This document shows positions 1 to 8,500 of a stretch of DNA of 53,380 nt, one piece after another; within the stretch, counting starts at the first letter, position 1, and every line of letters starts with the position of its first letter. The stretch lies in contig JAGRFY010000034.1 in the NCBI GenBank assembly GCA_020445765.1, positions 1 to 53,380 on the forward strand, written 5' to 3'. The stretch is from Rhodocyclaceae bacterium (lineage in GTDB: Bacteria > Pseudomonadota > Gammaproteobacteria > Burkholderiales > Rhodocyclaceae). Below the pieces are notes generated by a model. The model saw only the letters and a program-made list of their open reading frames with translations. It searched no databases and was not told where the DNA came from. A program made the translations under genes and the position numbers.

Positions 1-209
1 CCGCCGATTGATGCAATGCAATATCCTGGCCAGCCCATCCAAGAGCAACCCGTCGATCCCACGAAATCATTGAGTTGCCTGACGTATTTCAACAGATCTG
101 CGCAATTGACGGCTCATCGGATTGGCTGCTCGGCGGGCCTACCTGCCCTAGAGTGGTGCATGCTCGCCCAGAATTGTGCTGCAATGCAACATCTGCTATT
201 CAGGCGAAC

Positions 210-1070
210 TCAGCCCGCTTCCGGGCATCGCCCGGCCACGCGCGGCGCAACAAAACCCAACAGGTCGTCGATGAAGCGCGAGGCGCGCCACAAGTGCGGA
301 GAATGGTCGACGTCCTCATAGACCTCGAGCCGGGCATCGCGGATCGCGTCGCGTACGTAGGCGGCCGTCTCCGCGGTGTAGAAGTTGCTTCGCCCACCAT
401 AGACCAGCAGCACCGGCACGTCGATTTCGGGCAGCACGTCGCGGAAATCGGCCGCGGTCAGGCTGGCCCAGCAGTCGATCAGCGGTGCCGGCGCCAGCCG
501 GCGCATGCGCTGGCGAAAAGCCTCGATGCCATCGCCGTTCTCGAGATAGCGTTGCCGTGCCCGCGGATCGAGACCATCGGCGCCGAGGCGCAGCACCGCT
601 TCGGCGAAATCCCGCTCGAGGGCCCGCATGAACACCGCATTGCGCTCCCAATTGAAATCCCCGTAGATGCCCTTGTCCCAGCAATCGTCGGTCACCAGCT
701 TGGGCGACTGGTCGATGACCACCGCCGCAGCGACCCGCGCGCTGCCGAAGTCGCGGAGGTATTGCCAGAGGGTCAGGGCACCCATCGAATGGCCGACCAG
801 GGTCACAGCCCGCAGATCGAGCCGGCTCATCAGATTGTCGAGATCGCGGGCCATGCGCTCGACGGTCGCGACCGTTTTCGTCTGCAGCGCATGACCGCCG
901 TGGGCCCGAGCGTCCCAGCGCACGACCCGGTGCCGCGCGGCGAAGGCCTCGACGAAGGGATTCCAGTCCCGGTGGGTCGATGTCCAGCCATGCAGCAGGA
1001 CCAGCGGCGGACCGTCACCGTCGTCGCGAAAATGGATGGTCTCGCCATCGTCGGCATTGAAGGATTCCAT
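210..1070 (-). CDS. alpha/beta hydrolase
   Basis: A 286-residue alpha/beta-hydrolase-fold protein of the common single-domain esterase/C-C hydrolase type, probably cytoplasmic because no signal peptide is visible. The oxyanion-hole HGW is at residues 27-29, the nucleophile elbow GHSMG at 93-97 (Ser95), and a C-terminal DHSPHL supplies the catalytic histidine (probably His259). The usual acid after strand 7 is not evident: the segment reads GGRSNFY where G-x-x-D is expected, so Asp120 after strand 6 (VVIDQSP) may serve instead. The ATG start has a GAGG about 9 nt upstream. A 9-bp inverted repeat and a -10-like box lie just upstream. Its substrate cannot be predicted. The fold is certain and the enzyme name is not. 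Confidence 0.85.
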   Translation of the reverse strand: MESFNADDGETIHFRDDGDGPPLVLLHGWTSTHRDWNPFVEAFAARHRVVRWDARAHGGHALQTKTVATVERMARDLDNLMSRLDLRAVTLVGHSMGALTLWQYLRDFGSARVAAAVVIDQSPKLVTDDCWDKGIYGDFNWERNAVFMRALERDFAEAVLRLGADGLDPRARQRYLENGDGIEAFRQRMRRLAPAPLIDCWASLTAADFRDVLPEIDVPVLLVYGGRSNFYTAETAAYVRDAIRDARLEVYEDVDHSPHLWRASRFIDDLLGFVAPRVAGRCPEAG

Positions 1071-1079
1071 TGGGGCGTA

Positions 1080-1115
1080 CCTCTATACACATTCTTGTGC
1101 ACTGCAGTATAGAGG
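1080..1115 (-). promoter_or_regulatory. inverted repeat over hydrolase promoter
   Basis: The arms CCTCTATAC (1080-1088) and GTATAGAGG (1107-1115) form a perfect 9-bp inverted repeat with an 18-nt spacer, directly upstream of the hydrolase start at 1070. Read on the minus strand, the distal arm overlaps TATACT (a 5/6 match to a sigma70 -10), with CTGCCA 17 nt further upstream as a weak -35. Because one arm lies upstream of the predicted transcription start and the other within the leader, a DNA operator is more likely than an RNA hairpin. Confidence 0.55.
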
Positions 1116-1187
1116 CTCGATCCACGATTGGCAGTTACGGAATGCTCGCCGCTGCAACGCATCACGCCGGCGACCGGAGCAGAAGCA

Positions 1188-1214
1188 GCCCGAGCCGGCC
1201 TCGCCGGTCCGGGC
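1188..1214 (-). terminator. hairpin at end of first BamE-like lipoprotein gene
   Basis: A 12-bp stem with one mismatch and one wobble pair and a 3-nt loop begins at the lipoprotein stop codon. On the minus strand it is followed by a pyrimidine-rich TGCTTCTGCT, not a clean U run. It is a plausible but imperfect intrinsic terminator. Confidence 0.45.
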
Positions 1215-1708
1215 TACAGGTCGAAGCCGCCGTCGCGCGGGTAGATGTAGCTCTGGCTGGTGCGCAGCACGACGCCGTCTCGGAAGTGCACGTTGAAGCG
1301 GGTCTCGATGCCGGGACCGGTGTTCTCGATGTTCCAGTCCCACACTTCCTCGTCGGACAGCACGAAGTACTCGACGGAGCGATGAACGCCGAGCCTGCGG
1401 CTGACCTCGGCCTTGCCCATGCCGGGCTCGATCTTGAGCCGGTTGTCGAGCGACAGTGCGTCGCTGACGCCGACCAGGCGACCTTCGGCGTCGAGCTTGA
1501 CCATCCAGCACACCGTTCCCCACGGCTGGCTTGCGTATTCCAGCGTGCTGCCCCCGTCCGCATCCTGCCACCGGCGCGTCGGCGCACCGGCCGTGGCCAC
1601 GACCTCGGCTTCGGTGGCCTGTCCGGCCGGCAGCGTCAGCAGTGGCGGCCGGTAGGCACAGGCGGCAAGCATCAGGCTCAGGCAAAGGGCGGGCAGCTTC
1701 CAGTCCAT
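1214..1708 (-). CDS. BamE/SmpA-like lipoprotein, copy 1
   Basis: A 164-residue predicted lipoprotein. A short N-terminal hydrophobic stretch ends in LMLAAC, making Cys17 the lipidated residue. The mature part looks like two tandem BamE/OmlA-type repeats: an early ATEAEVVATAGAPTRRW segment resembles the start of such a domain, and a later GMGKAEVSRRLG begins the second. ATG is preceded by GAGGAG at good spacing. It is clearly paralogous to the lipoprotein at 6537-7019: both have VWDW followed by FNVHF in the C-terminal half and an L/Y-E-Y-x-x-Q-P-x-G segment in the first half. The likely location is the inner leaflet of the outer membrane. Its partner is unknown and neither copy sits next to bam genes. 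Confidence 0.75.
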   Translation of the reverse strand: MDWKLPALCLSLMLAACAYRPPLLTLPAGQATEAEVVATAGAPTRRWQDADGGSTLEYASQPWGTVCWMVKLDAEGRLVGVSDALSLDNRLKIEPGMGKAEVSRRLGVHRSVEYFVLSDEEVWDWNIENTGPGIETRFNVHFRDGVVLRTSQSYIYPRDGGFDL

Positions 1709-1898
1709 GGTCGGCTCCTCGAGAGCACCTCGGCACTGCGAACCGCATCCGGTGCCGGTGGTCGGATCAGTGGGTCACACGATAGGACAATGCCGGATTG
1801 GGTTCCATTCCCGACTTCCGTCGGCTGCCGTCGAACGGCAGCGCGAGAATCCGGCGCGCCGTCGCAGGCCCGGGCGACGCGGGCAGCAAGAGGTGGCA

Positions 1899-3185
1899 AT
1901 GAGCGATCGAACCGAGGCTACGGACGGATCTGGCCGGCGCCTGCAGCGATGGCTCGGCGTCGACGCCGCCGAATGCCGGACTACCTTGCTCTCGGCCCTG
2001 CTGTTCTGCACGCTGCTGGCCAGCTACTACCTGATGCGTCCGCTGCGCGACGAGCTCGCGGTCGATGCCGGCACGGGCAAGCTGGCATGGACCTTTACCG
2101 CCACCTTCGTCGTGATGCTGCTTGCGGTGCCCTTGTTCGGCTGGCTGCTGAGTCGCTTCCCGCTGGCCCGGGTATTGCCGGGAATCTATCTGTTCTTCGC
2201 CGCCAGCCTGCTCGCCTTCGCCGCGCTGCTGGTCCTGCCCGCTACCGCAGCGCTGGCCGGCCCGGCCTTCTTCGTCTGGGTCAGCGTCTTCAACCTGTGT
2301 GTCGTCTCGGTGTTCTGGTCGCTGATGGCCGACCTCCACTCGCCGCAGGCGGCGGCGCGCCTGTTCGGCCTGATCGCTGCCGGCGGCAGCATCGGTGCCG
2401 TCGCCGGCCCGCTGCTGGCAATCGCCCTGATCGACCATCTGGGGCGCGGCGTCCTGCTGCCGACCGCAGCCACGCTGCTCACCATCGCGGCAATCCTGCT
2501 GGTGGCATTGCGCCAGCACGGGGATCCGCAGGGCGCGCGACAGTCCCTCGGCGGCCATCCGCTGCAGGGCGTGAAGGCGGTCCTGCAGCAGCCCTACCTG
2601 CTCGGCATCTGCGGCTGGCTGCTGCTCTACAGCGGTACCTCGACCCTGCTCTACTTCAGCCAGACCGAGATCGTCGGACAAGCAATCGCCGACCGCAACG
2701 AACGCACCCAGCTGTTCGCGGCAATGGACCTCGCGGTCAACAGCCTGACCCTGCTCGGCCAGATCCTGCTCACCGGCCGCATTCTCAGCCGCTTCGGCAG
2801 CGGCGCCGGCCTCGCCGTGCTGCCGCTGGTGAGCCTTGCCGGCTTCGCGCTGCTGGCGCTGTCGCCGAGCCTGGCGGTGATCGTCGGCGTCCAGGTGGTG
2901 CGCCGCGCCGCCAACTTCGCGCTCGCCCGCCCAGCCCGGGAAACCCTGTTCACGGTGGTCGGCCGCGACGAGCGCTTCAAGGCCAAGAACCTGATCGACA
3001 CCGTGGTCTATCGTGGCGGTGACGCGCTGAGCGGCTGGCTGCACAGCGCGCTGCAGGCCCTCGGCCTCGCGGTCGCCGGCATCGCCACCGTCGCGCTGCC
3101 GCTGGCCGCCGCCTGGCTGGCGCTGTCGGCCGGCCTCGGCGCCAGCCACCGCCAACGCAGCCGATCCGCGGAGGAACACACATGA
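1899..3185 (+). CDS. Npt1/Npt2-family nucleotide-transporter-like MFS protein
   Basis: A 428-residue polytopic membrane protein with about 12 predicted helices. The N-terminal segment ending SYYLMRPLRDEL is characteristic of the bacterial relatives of the Npt/Tlc ADP-ATP carrier family, which are found widely in free-living bacteria where they need not be energy parasites' carriers. The conserved DERFKAKNLIDT and YRGGD motifs near the C-terminus also fit this family. The start was placed at ATG 1899 because AAGAGG precedes it. The gene ends in an ATGA overlap with the next gene, so the two are translationally coupled. The transported substrate is unknown. Confidence 0.75.
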   Translation: MSDRTEATDGSGRRLQRWLGVDAAECRTTLLSALLFCTLLASYYLMRPLRDELAVDAGTGKLAWTFTATFVVMLLAVPLFGWLLSRFPLARVLPGIYLFFAASLLAFAALLVLPATAALAGPAFFVWVSVFNLCVVSVFWSLMADLHSPQAAARLFGLIAAGGSIGAVAGPLLAIALIDHLGRGVLLPTAATLLTIAAILLVALRQHGDPQGARQSLGGHPLQGVKAVLQQPYLLGICGWLLLYSGTSTLLYFSQTEIVGQAIADRNERTQLFAAMDLAVNSLTLLGQILLTGRILSRFGSGAGLAVLPLVSLAGFALLALSPSLAVIVGVQVVRRAANFALARPARETLFTVVGRDERFKAKNLIDTVVYRGGDALSGWLHSALQALGLAVAGIATVALPLAAAWLALSAGLGASHRQRSRSAEEHT

Positions 3186-4120
3186 GCCACGACCCCGTCT
3201 CCCGACCCCGCCGCCGCTGCCTCGCTGCCCTCGCTGGCGGCGCGCTGCTCGGTGGATTCCCGCTGGCCCGCGCCGACGACAGCGTCGGCGGGCAGATCGC
3301 AAGCCGGCCTATCCCAACGACCGGCGAACGGCTTCCGGTGATCGGCCTGGGCACCTACCGCAGCTTCGACATCGCCGACACCGAGACCGAAAGTGCGCCG
3401 GTGCGCGAAGTGTTGCGCCGCTTCGTCGATGGCGGCGGCCGGCTGGTCGACAGCTCGCCGATGTACGGGCGCTCGGAGGCCACGGTCGGGCGGCTGGCAC
3501 ACGAACTCGGGGTCGGCGATCGGCTGTTCCACGCCAGCAAAGTGTGGATTCGCGGCCGCCACGAAGGAATCGATCAGATGGCGCGGAGCTTCGCCCGAAT
3601 GCGGATCGAAAGGATGGACCTGATGCAGGTGCATAACCTGCTGGACGCCGACACCCATCTGGAGACGTTGCGCGCGTGGAAACGCGAGGGCCGGATCCGC
3701 TATCTCGGCGTCACCCACTACCACGCCGGGGCCTACGACGAACTGGCGGCGACACTCGAGCGCGGCGGCCTCGATTTCGTCCAGCTCAACTATTCGCTCG
3801 CCGAGCCCGAAGCCGACCGTCGGTTGCTGCCATTGGCCGCCGATCTCGGCATCGCGGTGATCGTCAACCGACCCTTCGCCAAGGGTGCCCTGTTCCGGGC
3901 GGTGCGCGGATACGCCTTACCGCCGTGGGCGGCAGATTACGGTGCCACGACCTGGGCCCAGCTCTTCCTCAAGTTCATCCTCGGCCACCCGGCGGTGACC
4001 TGCGTGATTCCGGCGACCGGCAATCCCGAGCATCTCGTTGACAACCTGGCCGCCGGCACGGGCCGAATGCCTGATCCGTCCGAACGAAAGCAAATCGCCG
4101 CGCGCTTCGCCGACTTGTAG
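3182..4120 (+). CDS. Tat-exported aldo/keto reductase
   Basis: A 312-residue aldo/keto reductase with an extra N-terminus that looks like a Tat signal peptide: an RPRRRCLAALAGG start, a short hydrophobic core and an ARA cleavage region near residue 31. Family catalytic residues are present in order: Asp90 and Tyr95 (DSSPMY), Lys120 (ASK) and His151 (QVHN). Tat-exported members of this family are known, since a folded cofactor-bound enzyme can be exported that way. The ATG overlaps the stop of the upstream transporter gene, so they probably form a two-gene unit. The in vivo substrate is unknown. Confidence 0.85.
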   Translation: MSHDPVSRPRRRCLAALAGGALLGGFPLARADDSVGGQIASRPIPTTGERLPVIGLGTYRSFDIADTETESAPVREVLRRFVDGGGRLVDSSPMYGRSEATVGRLAHELGVGDRLFHASKVWIRGRHEGIDQMARSFARMRIERMDLMQVHNLLDADTHLETLRAWKREGRIRYLGVTHYHAGAYDELAATLERGGLDFVQLNYSLAEPEADRRLLPLAADLGIAVIVNRPFAKGALFRAVRGYALPPWAADYGATTWAQLFLKFILGHPAVTCVIPATGNPEHLVDNLAAGTGRMPDPSERKQIAARFADL

Positions 4121-4129
4121 TCGGCCCAC

Positions 4130-4163
4130 CTGCGATCCGGCTCGCGCCCACGCCGATCCGCAG
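4130..4163. terminator. possible bidirectional hairpin between convergent genes
   Basis: CTGCGATC (4130-4137) can pair with GATCCGCAG (4155-4163) with one bulged base. It lies between the converging ends of the aldo/keto reductase and the mini membrane protein. There is no U run on either side, so the call is weak. Confidence 0.3.
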
Positions 4164-4361
4164 CTACGCTAGCCAGCCGACGACCGCGCTCCACAGCAGC
4201 ACCACCGCGGCGATCAGGCTGCCGGCGGCCAGCACCATTGCCAGTGCGCCGACCCGTGGATCATGCCGGCTGCACTGCGCTGCCCGCCGCTGGCGGGCGA
4301 TGATCGCAACGGCCAGGGCGCCGAAGCCGAGACCGGCCACCAGCAGCAGCGCCGGGTTCAC
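4164..4361 (-). CDS. small two-TM membrane protein coupled to ygiQ
   Basis: A 65-residue protein with two hydrophobic segments (about residues 4-22 and 41-63) separated by a basic, His/Cys-containing loop ([14 protein letters not shown]). It starts with GTG, and the start overlaps the TGA of ygiQ in a GTGA arrangement, which argues for translational coupling and for the ORF being real despite its size. I do not recognise a family. The topology suggests both termini on the same side of the inner membrane. Confidence 0.55.
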   Translation of the reverse strand: MNPALLLVAGLGFGALAVAIIARQRRAAQCSRHDPRVGALAMVLAAGSLIAAVVLLWSAVVGWLA

Positions 4362-6484
4362 CGTTCGCCCCGTTCGCGGCGAGACGGCCGCTGACCGGTC
4401 GGCTTGGCAGCGCTGCGCCGGGTGCCGACCGGCGTCGCGCTGCGCCGAGGGGGCGGCCCCTCGCCGGCGCGCGGCCGGGGCACGAGGTGCCCCGGGCCGT
4501 TGCCGATCAGCTCGGCGCGACCCATGCGCCGCAGCGCCTCGCGCAGCAGCGGCCAGTTGTCGGGGTCGTGGTAGCGCAGGAAGGCCTTGTGCAGACGCCG
4601 CTGGCGACCGCCGCGCACGATCGTGACCGGCTCACCGCCGCGGCGCAGCGTCCGCAGCGGGTTGCGCCCGCTGGCCCACATGGCGGTTGCCAGCGCCATC
4701 GGCGTCGGCAGGAAGTTCTGCACCTGGTCGACGCGAAAGCCGTGGCCCTTCAGCCACAGCGCCAGATTGAGCATGTCCTCGTCGCTGGTGCCCGGATGGG
4801 CGGCGATGAAATACGGCACCAGGTGCTGCTTCTTGCCGGCAGCCTTCGAGAAACGCTCGAACATCTCGCGAAAGGCCTCGAAACTGCCGATGCCCGGCTT
4901 CATCATCTTCGACAGCGGACCGTCCTCGGTATGCTCGGGCGCGATCTTGAGCAGGCCGCTGACATGGTGGGTGACCAGTTCGCGCACGTACTCCGGGTCG
5001 CGCACGGCGAGGTCGTAGCGCAGGCCGGAGCCAATCGTCACACGCTTGACGCCGGGCACCTGGCGCGCCTTGCGGTAGAGCGCGGTCAACGGCCCGTGGT
5101 CGGTGCCGAGGTTCTCGCAGATGCCCGGATAGACGCAGGACAGGCGTCGACAGGCGCGCTCGATGGCCGGGTCCTTGCAGGCCAGCCGGTACATGTTGGC
5201 GGTCGGCCCGCCGAGGTCGGTGATGGTGCCGGCGAAGCCCGGCGTGCGGTCGCGAATGTCCTCGATCTCACGCAGGATCGAGGCCTCGGAGCGGCTCTGG
5301 ATGATGCGCCCCTCGTGTTCGGTGATCGAGCAGAAGGTACAGCCGCCGAAACAGCCGCGCATGATGTTCACCGAGAACTTGATCATCTCCCAGGCCGGGA
5401 TATGGGCCTCGCCATAGCTCGGATGGGGCCGCCGCGCATAGGGCAGGCCGTAGACGAAGTCCATTTCCTCGGTGGCCAGCGGCACCGGCGGGGGATTGAG
5501 CCAGAGATCGCGCTCGCCGTGAGCCTGGACCAGGGCACGGGCGTTGCCGGGATTCGACTCCAGGTGCAGCGTGCGGGAGGCGTGCGCGTAGTGCACCGGG
5601 TCCGCGCTGACCAACTCGAACGAGGGCAGCCGCACCACGCTCCGGGCGCGCTCGGCCTGCCGGCGCGCAATCCGTTCGGCAGCCGGCACCAGGCGCACCG
5701 GTTGCGCGCCGTCGGCGGCGAGGCGGCGCGTCGGCTCGGCCGCATAGGGGTCGGGATGAGGGTCGATCGGCCCCGGCCGGTCCACTTCGCTCGAGTCGAT
5801 CTCGATCCAGTCGTCCGCCGGTCGCCAGCCACGCCGGGTCATGAAGGCGGTGCCGCGCAGATCGCGGATCTCGTCGATCGCTTCACCGCTGGCGAGGCGG
5901 TCGGTCAACGCCACCAGGGCGCGCTCGGCATTGCCATACACCAGCAGTTCCGCCTTGGCATCGACCAGCACCGAGCGCCGCACCTTGTCGGACCAGTAGT
6001 CATAGTGGGCGATCCTGCGCAGGCTGGCCTCGATGCTGCCGATCACCACCGGTACGCCGGCGAAGGCCTCGCGCGCCCGCTGCGCATAGACCACCACGGC
6101 GCGATCGGGACGACGACCGGCTTCGCCACCGGGGGTATAGGCATCGTCACTGCGGATGCGGCGATCCGACGTGTAGCGATTGACCATCGAGTCCATGTTG
6201 CCGGCGGTGATGCCGAAATAGAGGCGCGGCCGGCCCAGCGCGCGAAAAGCGTCGGCAGAGCGCCAGTCCGGCTGGCTGATGACACCGACGCGGTAGCCCC
6301 GGGCCTCGAGCAGGCGGCCCACCAGCGCCATGCCGAAGCTCGGGTGGTCGATGTAGGCATCGCCGCTGACCAGCACCACGTCGCAACAGTCCCAGCCGAG
6401 TGTGCTCATCTCCGCCCGCGAAGTGGGCAGGAACGGCGCCGCGGGCGGCGGCTGGCGCAGGTGGATCGGCTCGGCGGTGGTCAT
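4358..6484 (-). CDS. ygiQ: YgiQ-family radical SAM protein
   Basis: A 708-residue member of the UPF0313/YgiQ family: an N-terminal cobalamin-binding-like region ([22 protein letters not shown]), a central radical SAM domain with the cluster motif CFGGCTFC (Cys378, Cys382, Cys385), and a basic C-terminal tail. The family reaction is not firmly established. I chose ATG 6484 over the upstream in-frame TTG (6514) because the extra residues are not family-like and because a TATAAT box lies only 6 nt before the ATG, which would make the message leaderless. A 65-residue membrane protein is coupled downstream. Confidence 0.92.
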   Translation of the reverse strand: MTTAEPIHLRQPPPAAPFLPTSRAEMSTLGWDCCDVVLVSGDAYIDHPSFGMALVGRLLEARGYRVGVISQPDWRSADAFRALGRPRLYFGITAGNMDSMVNRYTSDRRIRSDDAYTPGGEAGRRPDRAVVVYAQRAREAFAGVPVVIGSIEASLRRIAHYDYWSDKVRRSVLVDAKAELLVYGNAERALVALTDRLASGEAIDEIRDLRGTAFMTRRGWRPADDWIEIDSSEVDRPGPIDPHPDPYAAEPTRRLAADGAQPVRLVPAAERIARRQAERARSVVRLPSFELVSADPVHYAHASRTLHLESNPGNARALVQAHGERDLWLNPPPVPLATEEMDFVYGLPYARRPHPSYGEAHIPAWEMIKFSVNIMRGCFGGCTFCSITEHEGRIIQSRSEASILREIEDIRDRTPGFAGTITDLGGPTANMYRLACKDPAIERACRRLSCVYPGICENLGTDHGPLTALYRKARQVPGVKRVTIGSGLRYDLAVRDPEYVRELVTHHVSGLLKIAPEHTEDGPLSKMMKPGIGSFEAFREMFERFSKAAGKKQHLVPYFIAAHPGTSDEDMLNLALWLKGHGFRVDQVQNFLPTPMALATAMWASGRNPLRTLRRGGEPVTIVRGGRQRRLHKAFLRYHDPDNWPLLREALRRMGRAELIGNGPGHLVPRPRAGEGPPPRRSATPVGTRRSAAKPTGQRPSRRERGER

Positions 6485-6490
6485 CCACCG

Positions 6491-6496
6491 ATTATA
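6491..6496 (-). promoter_or_regulatory. consensus -10 box of ygiQ
   Basis: A perfect TATAAT on the minus strand, 6 nt before the ygiQ ATG. Transcription would start at or next to the A of ATG. A GACCAGGTTGGTC dyad lies immediately upstream; its TTGACC is only 12 nt from the -10, too close to be the -35. Confidence 0.5.
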
Positions 6497-6536
6497 TCCG
6501 ACCAACCTGGTCAACTACTGTCCGTCGTACGATGTC

Positions 6537-7019
6537 TCAGGGCAAGGGTTTGACCGACCGGCTGGTCTTGACCACCACGCCGGCCGCATCGAAATGGACA
6601 TTGAAGAAGGTCTGTTCCAAGTGCTCGGCCGGAATCTGCCAGTCCCACACCACCTCGGCGCCATCCTTGAACCGTTCCTCCGAGCGCTGGCGGCCCAGCA
6701 GCCGCCGCACCTGCTCGCGGCGCCAGCCCGGCTGGATGCGCGCCATGTTGGCCTCGGTGATGACCTGCTCGACCGTGGCGACGACGCGGTCGCTGCCGAT
6801 CGTGATCATGTAGCAGCTCACGCCTTCCGGTTGGCGGCTGTACTCCCAGGTGACGGTGCCGTCGGCATTCTGCCATTCGGTGTTCGGCGCGCCGAGGCGG
6901 TCGCGCACCTCAAAGGCAGTCGTCACGCCCGGCTTGATCGCCTGGATATCGAACAGGTCGCAGGCACCGAGGCCGATCATCGACAGTACGCCACACAGCA
7001 GCTTCATCAGGGATTTCAT
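6537..7019 (-). CDS. BamE/SmpA-like lipoprotein, copy 2
   Basis: A 160-residue predicted lipoprotein. The signal peptide ends LGAC with Cys20 as the lipidation site. The mature chain has two BamE-like units, one starting IKPGVTTAFEVRDRLGAPNTEW and one starting IQPGWRREQVRRLLG; each has the glycine-threonine/arginine turn followed by an amphipathic helix typical of this fold. The start at 7019 was chosen over the longer ORF because GGGAG lies 8 nt upstream and the signal peptide begins there. The C-terminal VWDW and FNVHF motifs match the copy at 1214-1708. Its role is presumably envelope assembly or stress; unproven. Confidence 0.75.
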   Translation of the reverse strand: MKSLMKLLCGVLSMIGLGACDLFDIQAIKPGVTTAFEVRDRLGAPNTEWQNADGTVTWEYSRQPEGVSCYMITIGSDRVVATVEQVITEANMARIQPGWRREQVRRLLGRQRSEERFKDGAEVVWDWQIPAEHLEQTFFNVHFDAAGVVVKTSRSVKPLP

Positions 7020-7073
7020 GGCTTTGCTCCCGGCCTTCGTGCGCCGGTGGGGAACGAGACCGGAATTCTGGCA

Positions 7074-7083
7074 TGTCATGACA
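7074..7083. promoter_or_regulatory. 10-bp palindrome in divergent region
   Basis: TGTCATGACA is a perfect palindrome between the divergent lipoprotein and livK genes (region 7020-7298, 279 bp). It could be an operator half-site pair, but ten bases is short enough to occur by chance. I found no convincing sigma70 promoter for livK in this region. Confidence 0.25.
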
Positions 7084-7298
7084 ACGATCCGGGCAAACCA
7101 ATGAAAACTCCTGCTGGTCTTGCCGCAGACGCGAGCGATTGGCACGGGTCGGCGATTTTTCTGCAAAATGTGTCCTGCCCGCCTGACATCGCCGCGTCGA
7201 CGCCGCTCGGGCGGACTGCGAATCGCCCCGGAACAGCCGTCGCTCGTCGTGTCGTGGGCGCTTCCTTCAAAATCTCGTGTTCGCTGGAGGACTGGTTC

Positions 7299-8414
7299 AT
7301 GAAGAAATCCCTGCTTGCCCTGGCCGCCCTGGGTCTCGGCATCTCGTTCGCCTACGCCGAAGACATGGTGGTCAAGATCGGCAGCGTCGCGCCGCTGACC
7401 GGCTCGATCTCGCACCTGGGCAAGGACAACGAGAACGGTGCGCTGCTGGCGATCGAGGACGCCAACGCCAAGGGCATCAAGATCGGCGGCAAGCCGGTCA
7501 AGTTCGAGTTGATGGGCGAGGACGACCAGGCCGACCCGCGGACCGGCACGACCGTGGCGCAGCGACTGATGGACGCCGAGGTCAAGGGCGTGGTCGGGCA
7601 CCTCAACTCGGGCACGACGATCCCGGCGTCGCGGATCTATCACCAGGCCGGCGTGCCGATGGTGTCACCGTCGGCGACCAATCCGAAGCTGACCCAGCAG
7701 GGCTACGAGGGGATCTTCCGGACGATCGCCAACGACATCCAGCAGGGATCGGTGGTCGGCAATTTCGCGGTCAAGGGATTGAGCGGCGGCAAGGTCGCGA
7801 TCATCGACGACCGCACCGCCTACGGCCAGGGCCTCGCCGACGAGACCGAGAAGGCGGTCAAGGCCGCCGGCGGCGAGATCGTCGCGCGCGAGTTCACCAC
7901 CGACAAGTCGACCGACTTCATGGCGATCCTGACCAAGATCAAGGCCGCCAATCCGGACGTCATCATGTTCGGCGGCATGGATGCACAGGGCGGCCCGATG
8001 CTCAAGCAGATCAAGCAGCTCGGCATCGGTGCCAAGTTCGTAACCGGCGACGGCGGCTGCTCGCCGGAGTTCATCAAGCTCGCCGGCGACGCGATGAGCG
8101 CCAACGCCTATTGCACGATGGCCGGTGTTCCGCTCGACAAGATGCCGGGCGGCAAGGATTTCAACGCCCGCTTCGAGAAGCGCTTCGGCACCGGCGTGCA
8201 GATCTACGCACCCTATGCCTACGACGCCACGATGGCGATCATCAACGCGATGGTGGCGGCCGACTCGGTCGATCCCGAAGACTACCTGCCCGAGCTGAAG
8301 AAGGTCAGCTTCGAGGGCGTCACCGGCAACATCTCGTTCGACGACAAGGGCGACATCGAGGAAGGCGCGGTCACCGTCTACCAGTACAAGGACGGCAAAT
8401 GGGACGCGATGTGA
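7299..8414 (+). CDS. livK: branched-chain amino acid ABC transporter, binding protein
   Basis: A 371-residue periplasmic ligand-binding protein of the Leu/Ile/Val-binding (type I periplasmic-binding) family. A signal peptide (MKKSLLALAALGLG...FAYA) is cleaved near residue 20. The family hallmarks KIGSVAPLTG, a PVKFELMGEDDQADP segment and the ligand-contacting SPSATNP and DDRTAYGQG segments are visible. GGAGG precedes the ATG by 8 nt. It is the first gene of livKHMGF and is separated from livH by a strong hairpin. Substrate specificity (branched-chain or other hydrophobic amino acids, or amides) cannot be fixed from sequence alone. Confidence 0.93.
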   Translation: MKKSLLALAALGLGISFAYAEDMVVKIGSVAPLTGSISHLGKDNENGALLAIEDANAKGIKIGGKPVKFELMGEDDQADPRTGTTVAQRLMDAEVKGVVGHLNSGTTIPASRIYHQAGVPMVSPSATNPKLTQQGYEGIFRTIANDIQQGSVVGNFAVKGLSGGKVAIIDDRTAYGQGLADETEKAVKAAGGEIVAREFTTDKSTDFMAILTKIKAANPDVIMFGGMDAQGGPMLKQIKQLGIGAKFVTGDGGCSPEFIKLAGDAMSANAYCTMAGVPLDKMPGGKDFNARFEKRFGTGVQIYAPYAYDATMAIINAMVAADSVDPEDYLPELKKVSFEGVTGNISFDDKGDIEEGAVTVYQYKDGKWDAM

Positions 8415-8454
8415 GCGCCGACCCCCGCTGATCACCGGCATCGATTCAGGCACT

Positions 8455-8476
8455 GCGCGGGCCTGAGGGCCCGCGC
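8455..8476 (+). promoter_or_regulatory. G/C-only 9-bp hairpin between livK and livH
   Basis: GCGCGGGCC (8455-8463), a TGAG tetraloop and GGCCCGCGC (8468-8476) form a perfect, extremely stable stem 24 nt before livH. There is no U run. Position and shape suit either a partial terminator or a 3' stabiliser that leaves the binding-protein mRNA more abundant than the permease mRNA. Confidence 0.7.
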
Positions 8477-8500
8477 CTCGCCGCAGCACGAGGGCCGCAG

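Noticed and set aside
1-209. A partial gene at the left edge
   Set aside because: Open frames there are short and merge into antisense of the hydrolase; none has a recognisable motif.
1767-3302. A 511-codon minus-strand open frame
   Set aside because: It is antisense to the Npt-like transporter and rich in Arg, Gln and Ala as expected of a shadow frame.
4487-6553. A 688-codon plus-strand open frame
   Set aside because: It is antisense to ygiQ, whose radical SAM motif is unambiguous.
7139-7155. TTGGCACGGGTCGGCG upstream of livK looks like a sigma54 promoter
   Set aside because: The -24 GG element is present but the -12 GC is shifted and inverted, so the essential spacing fails.
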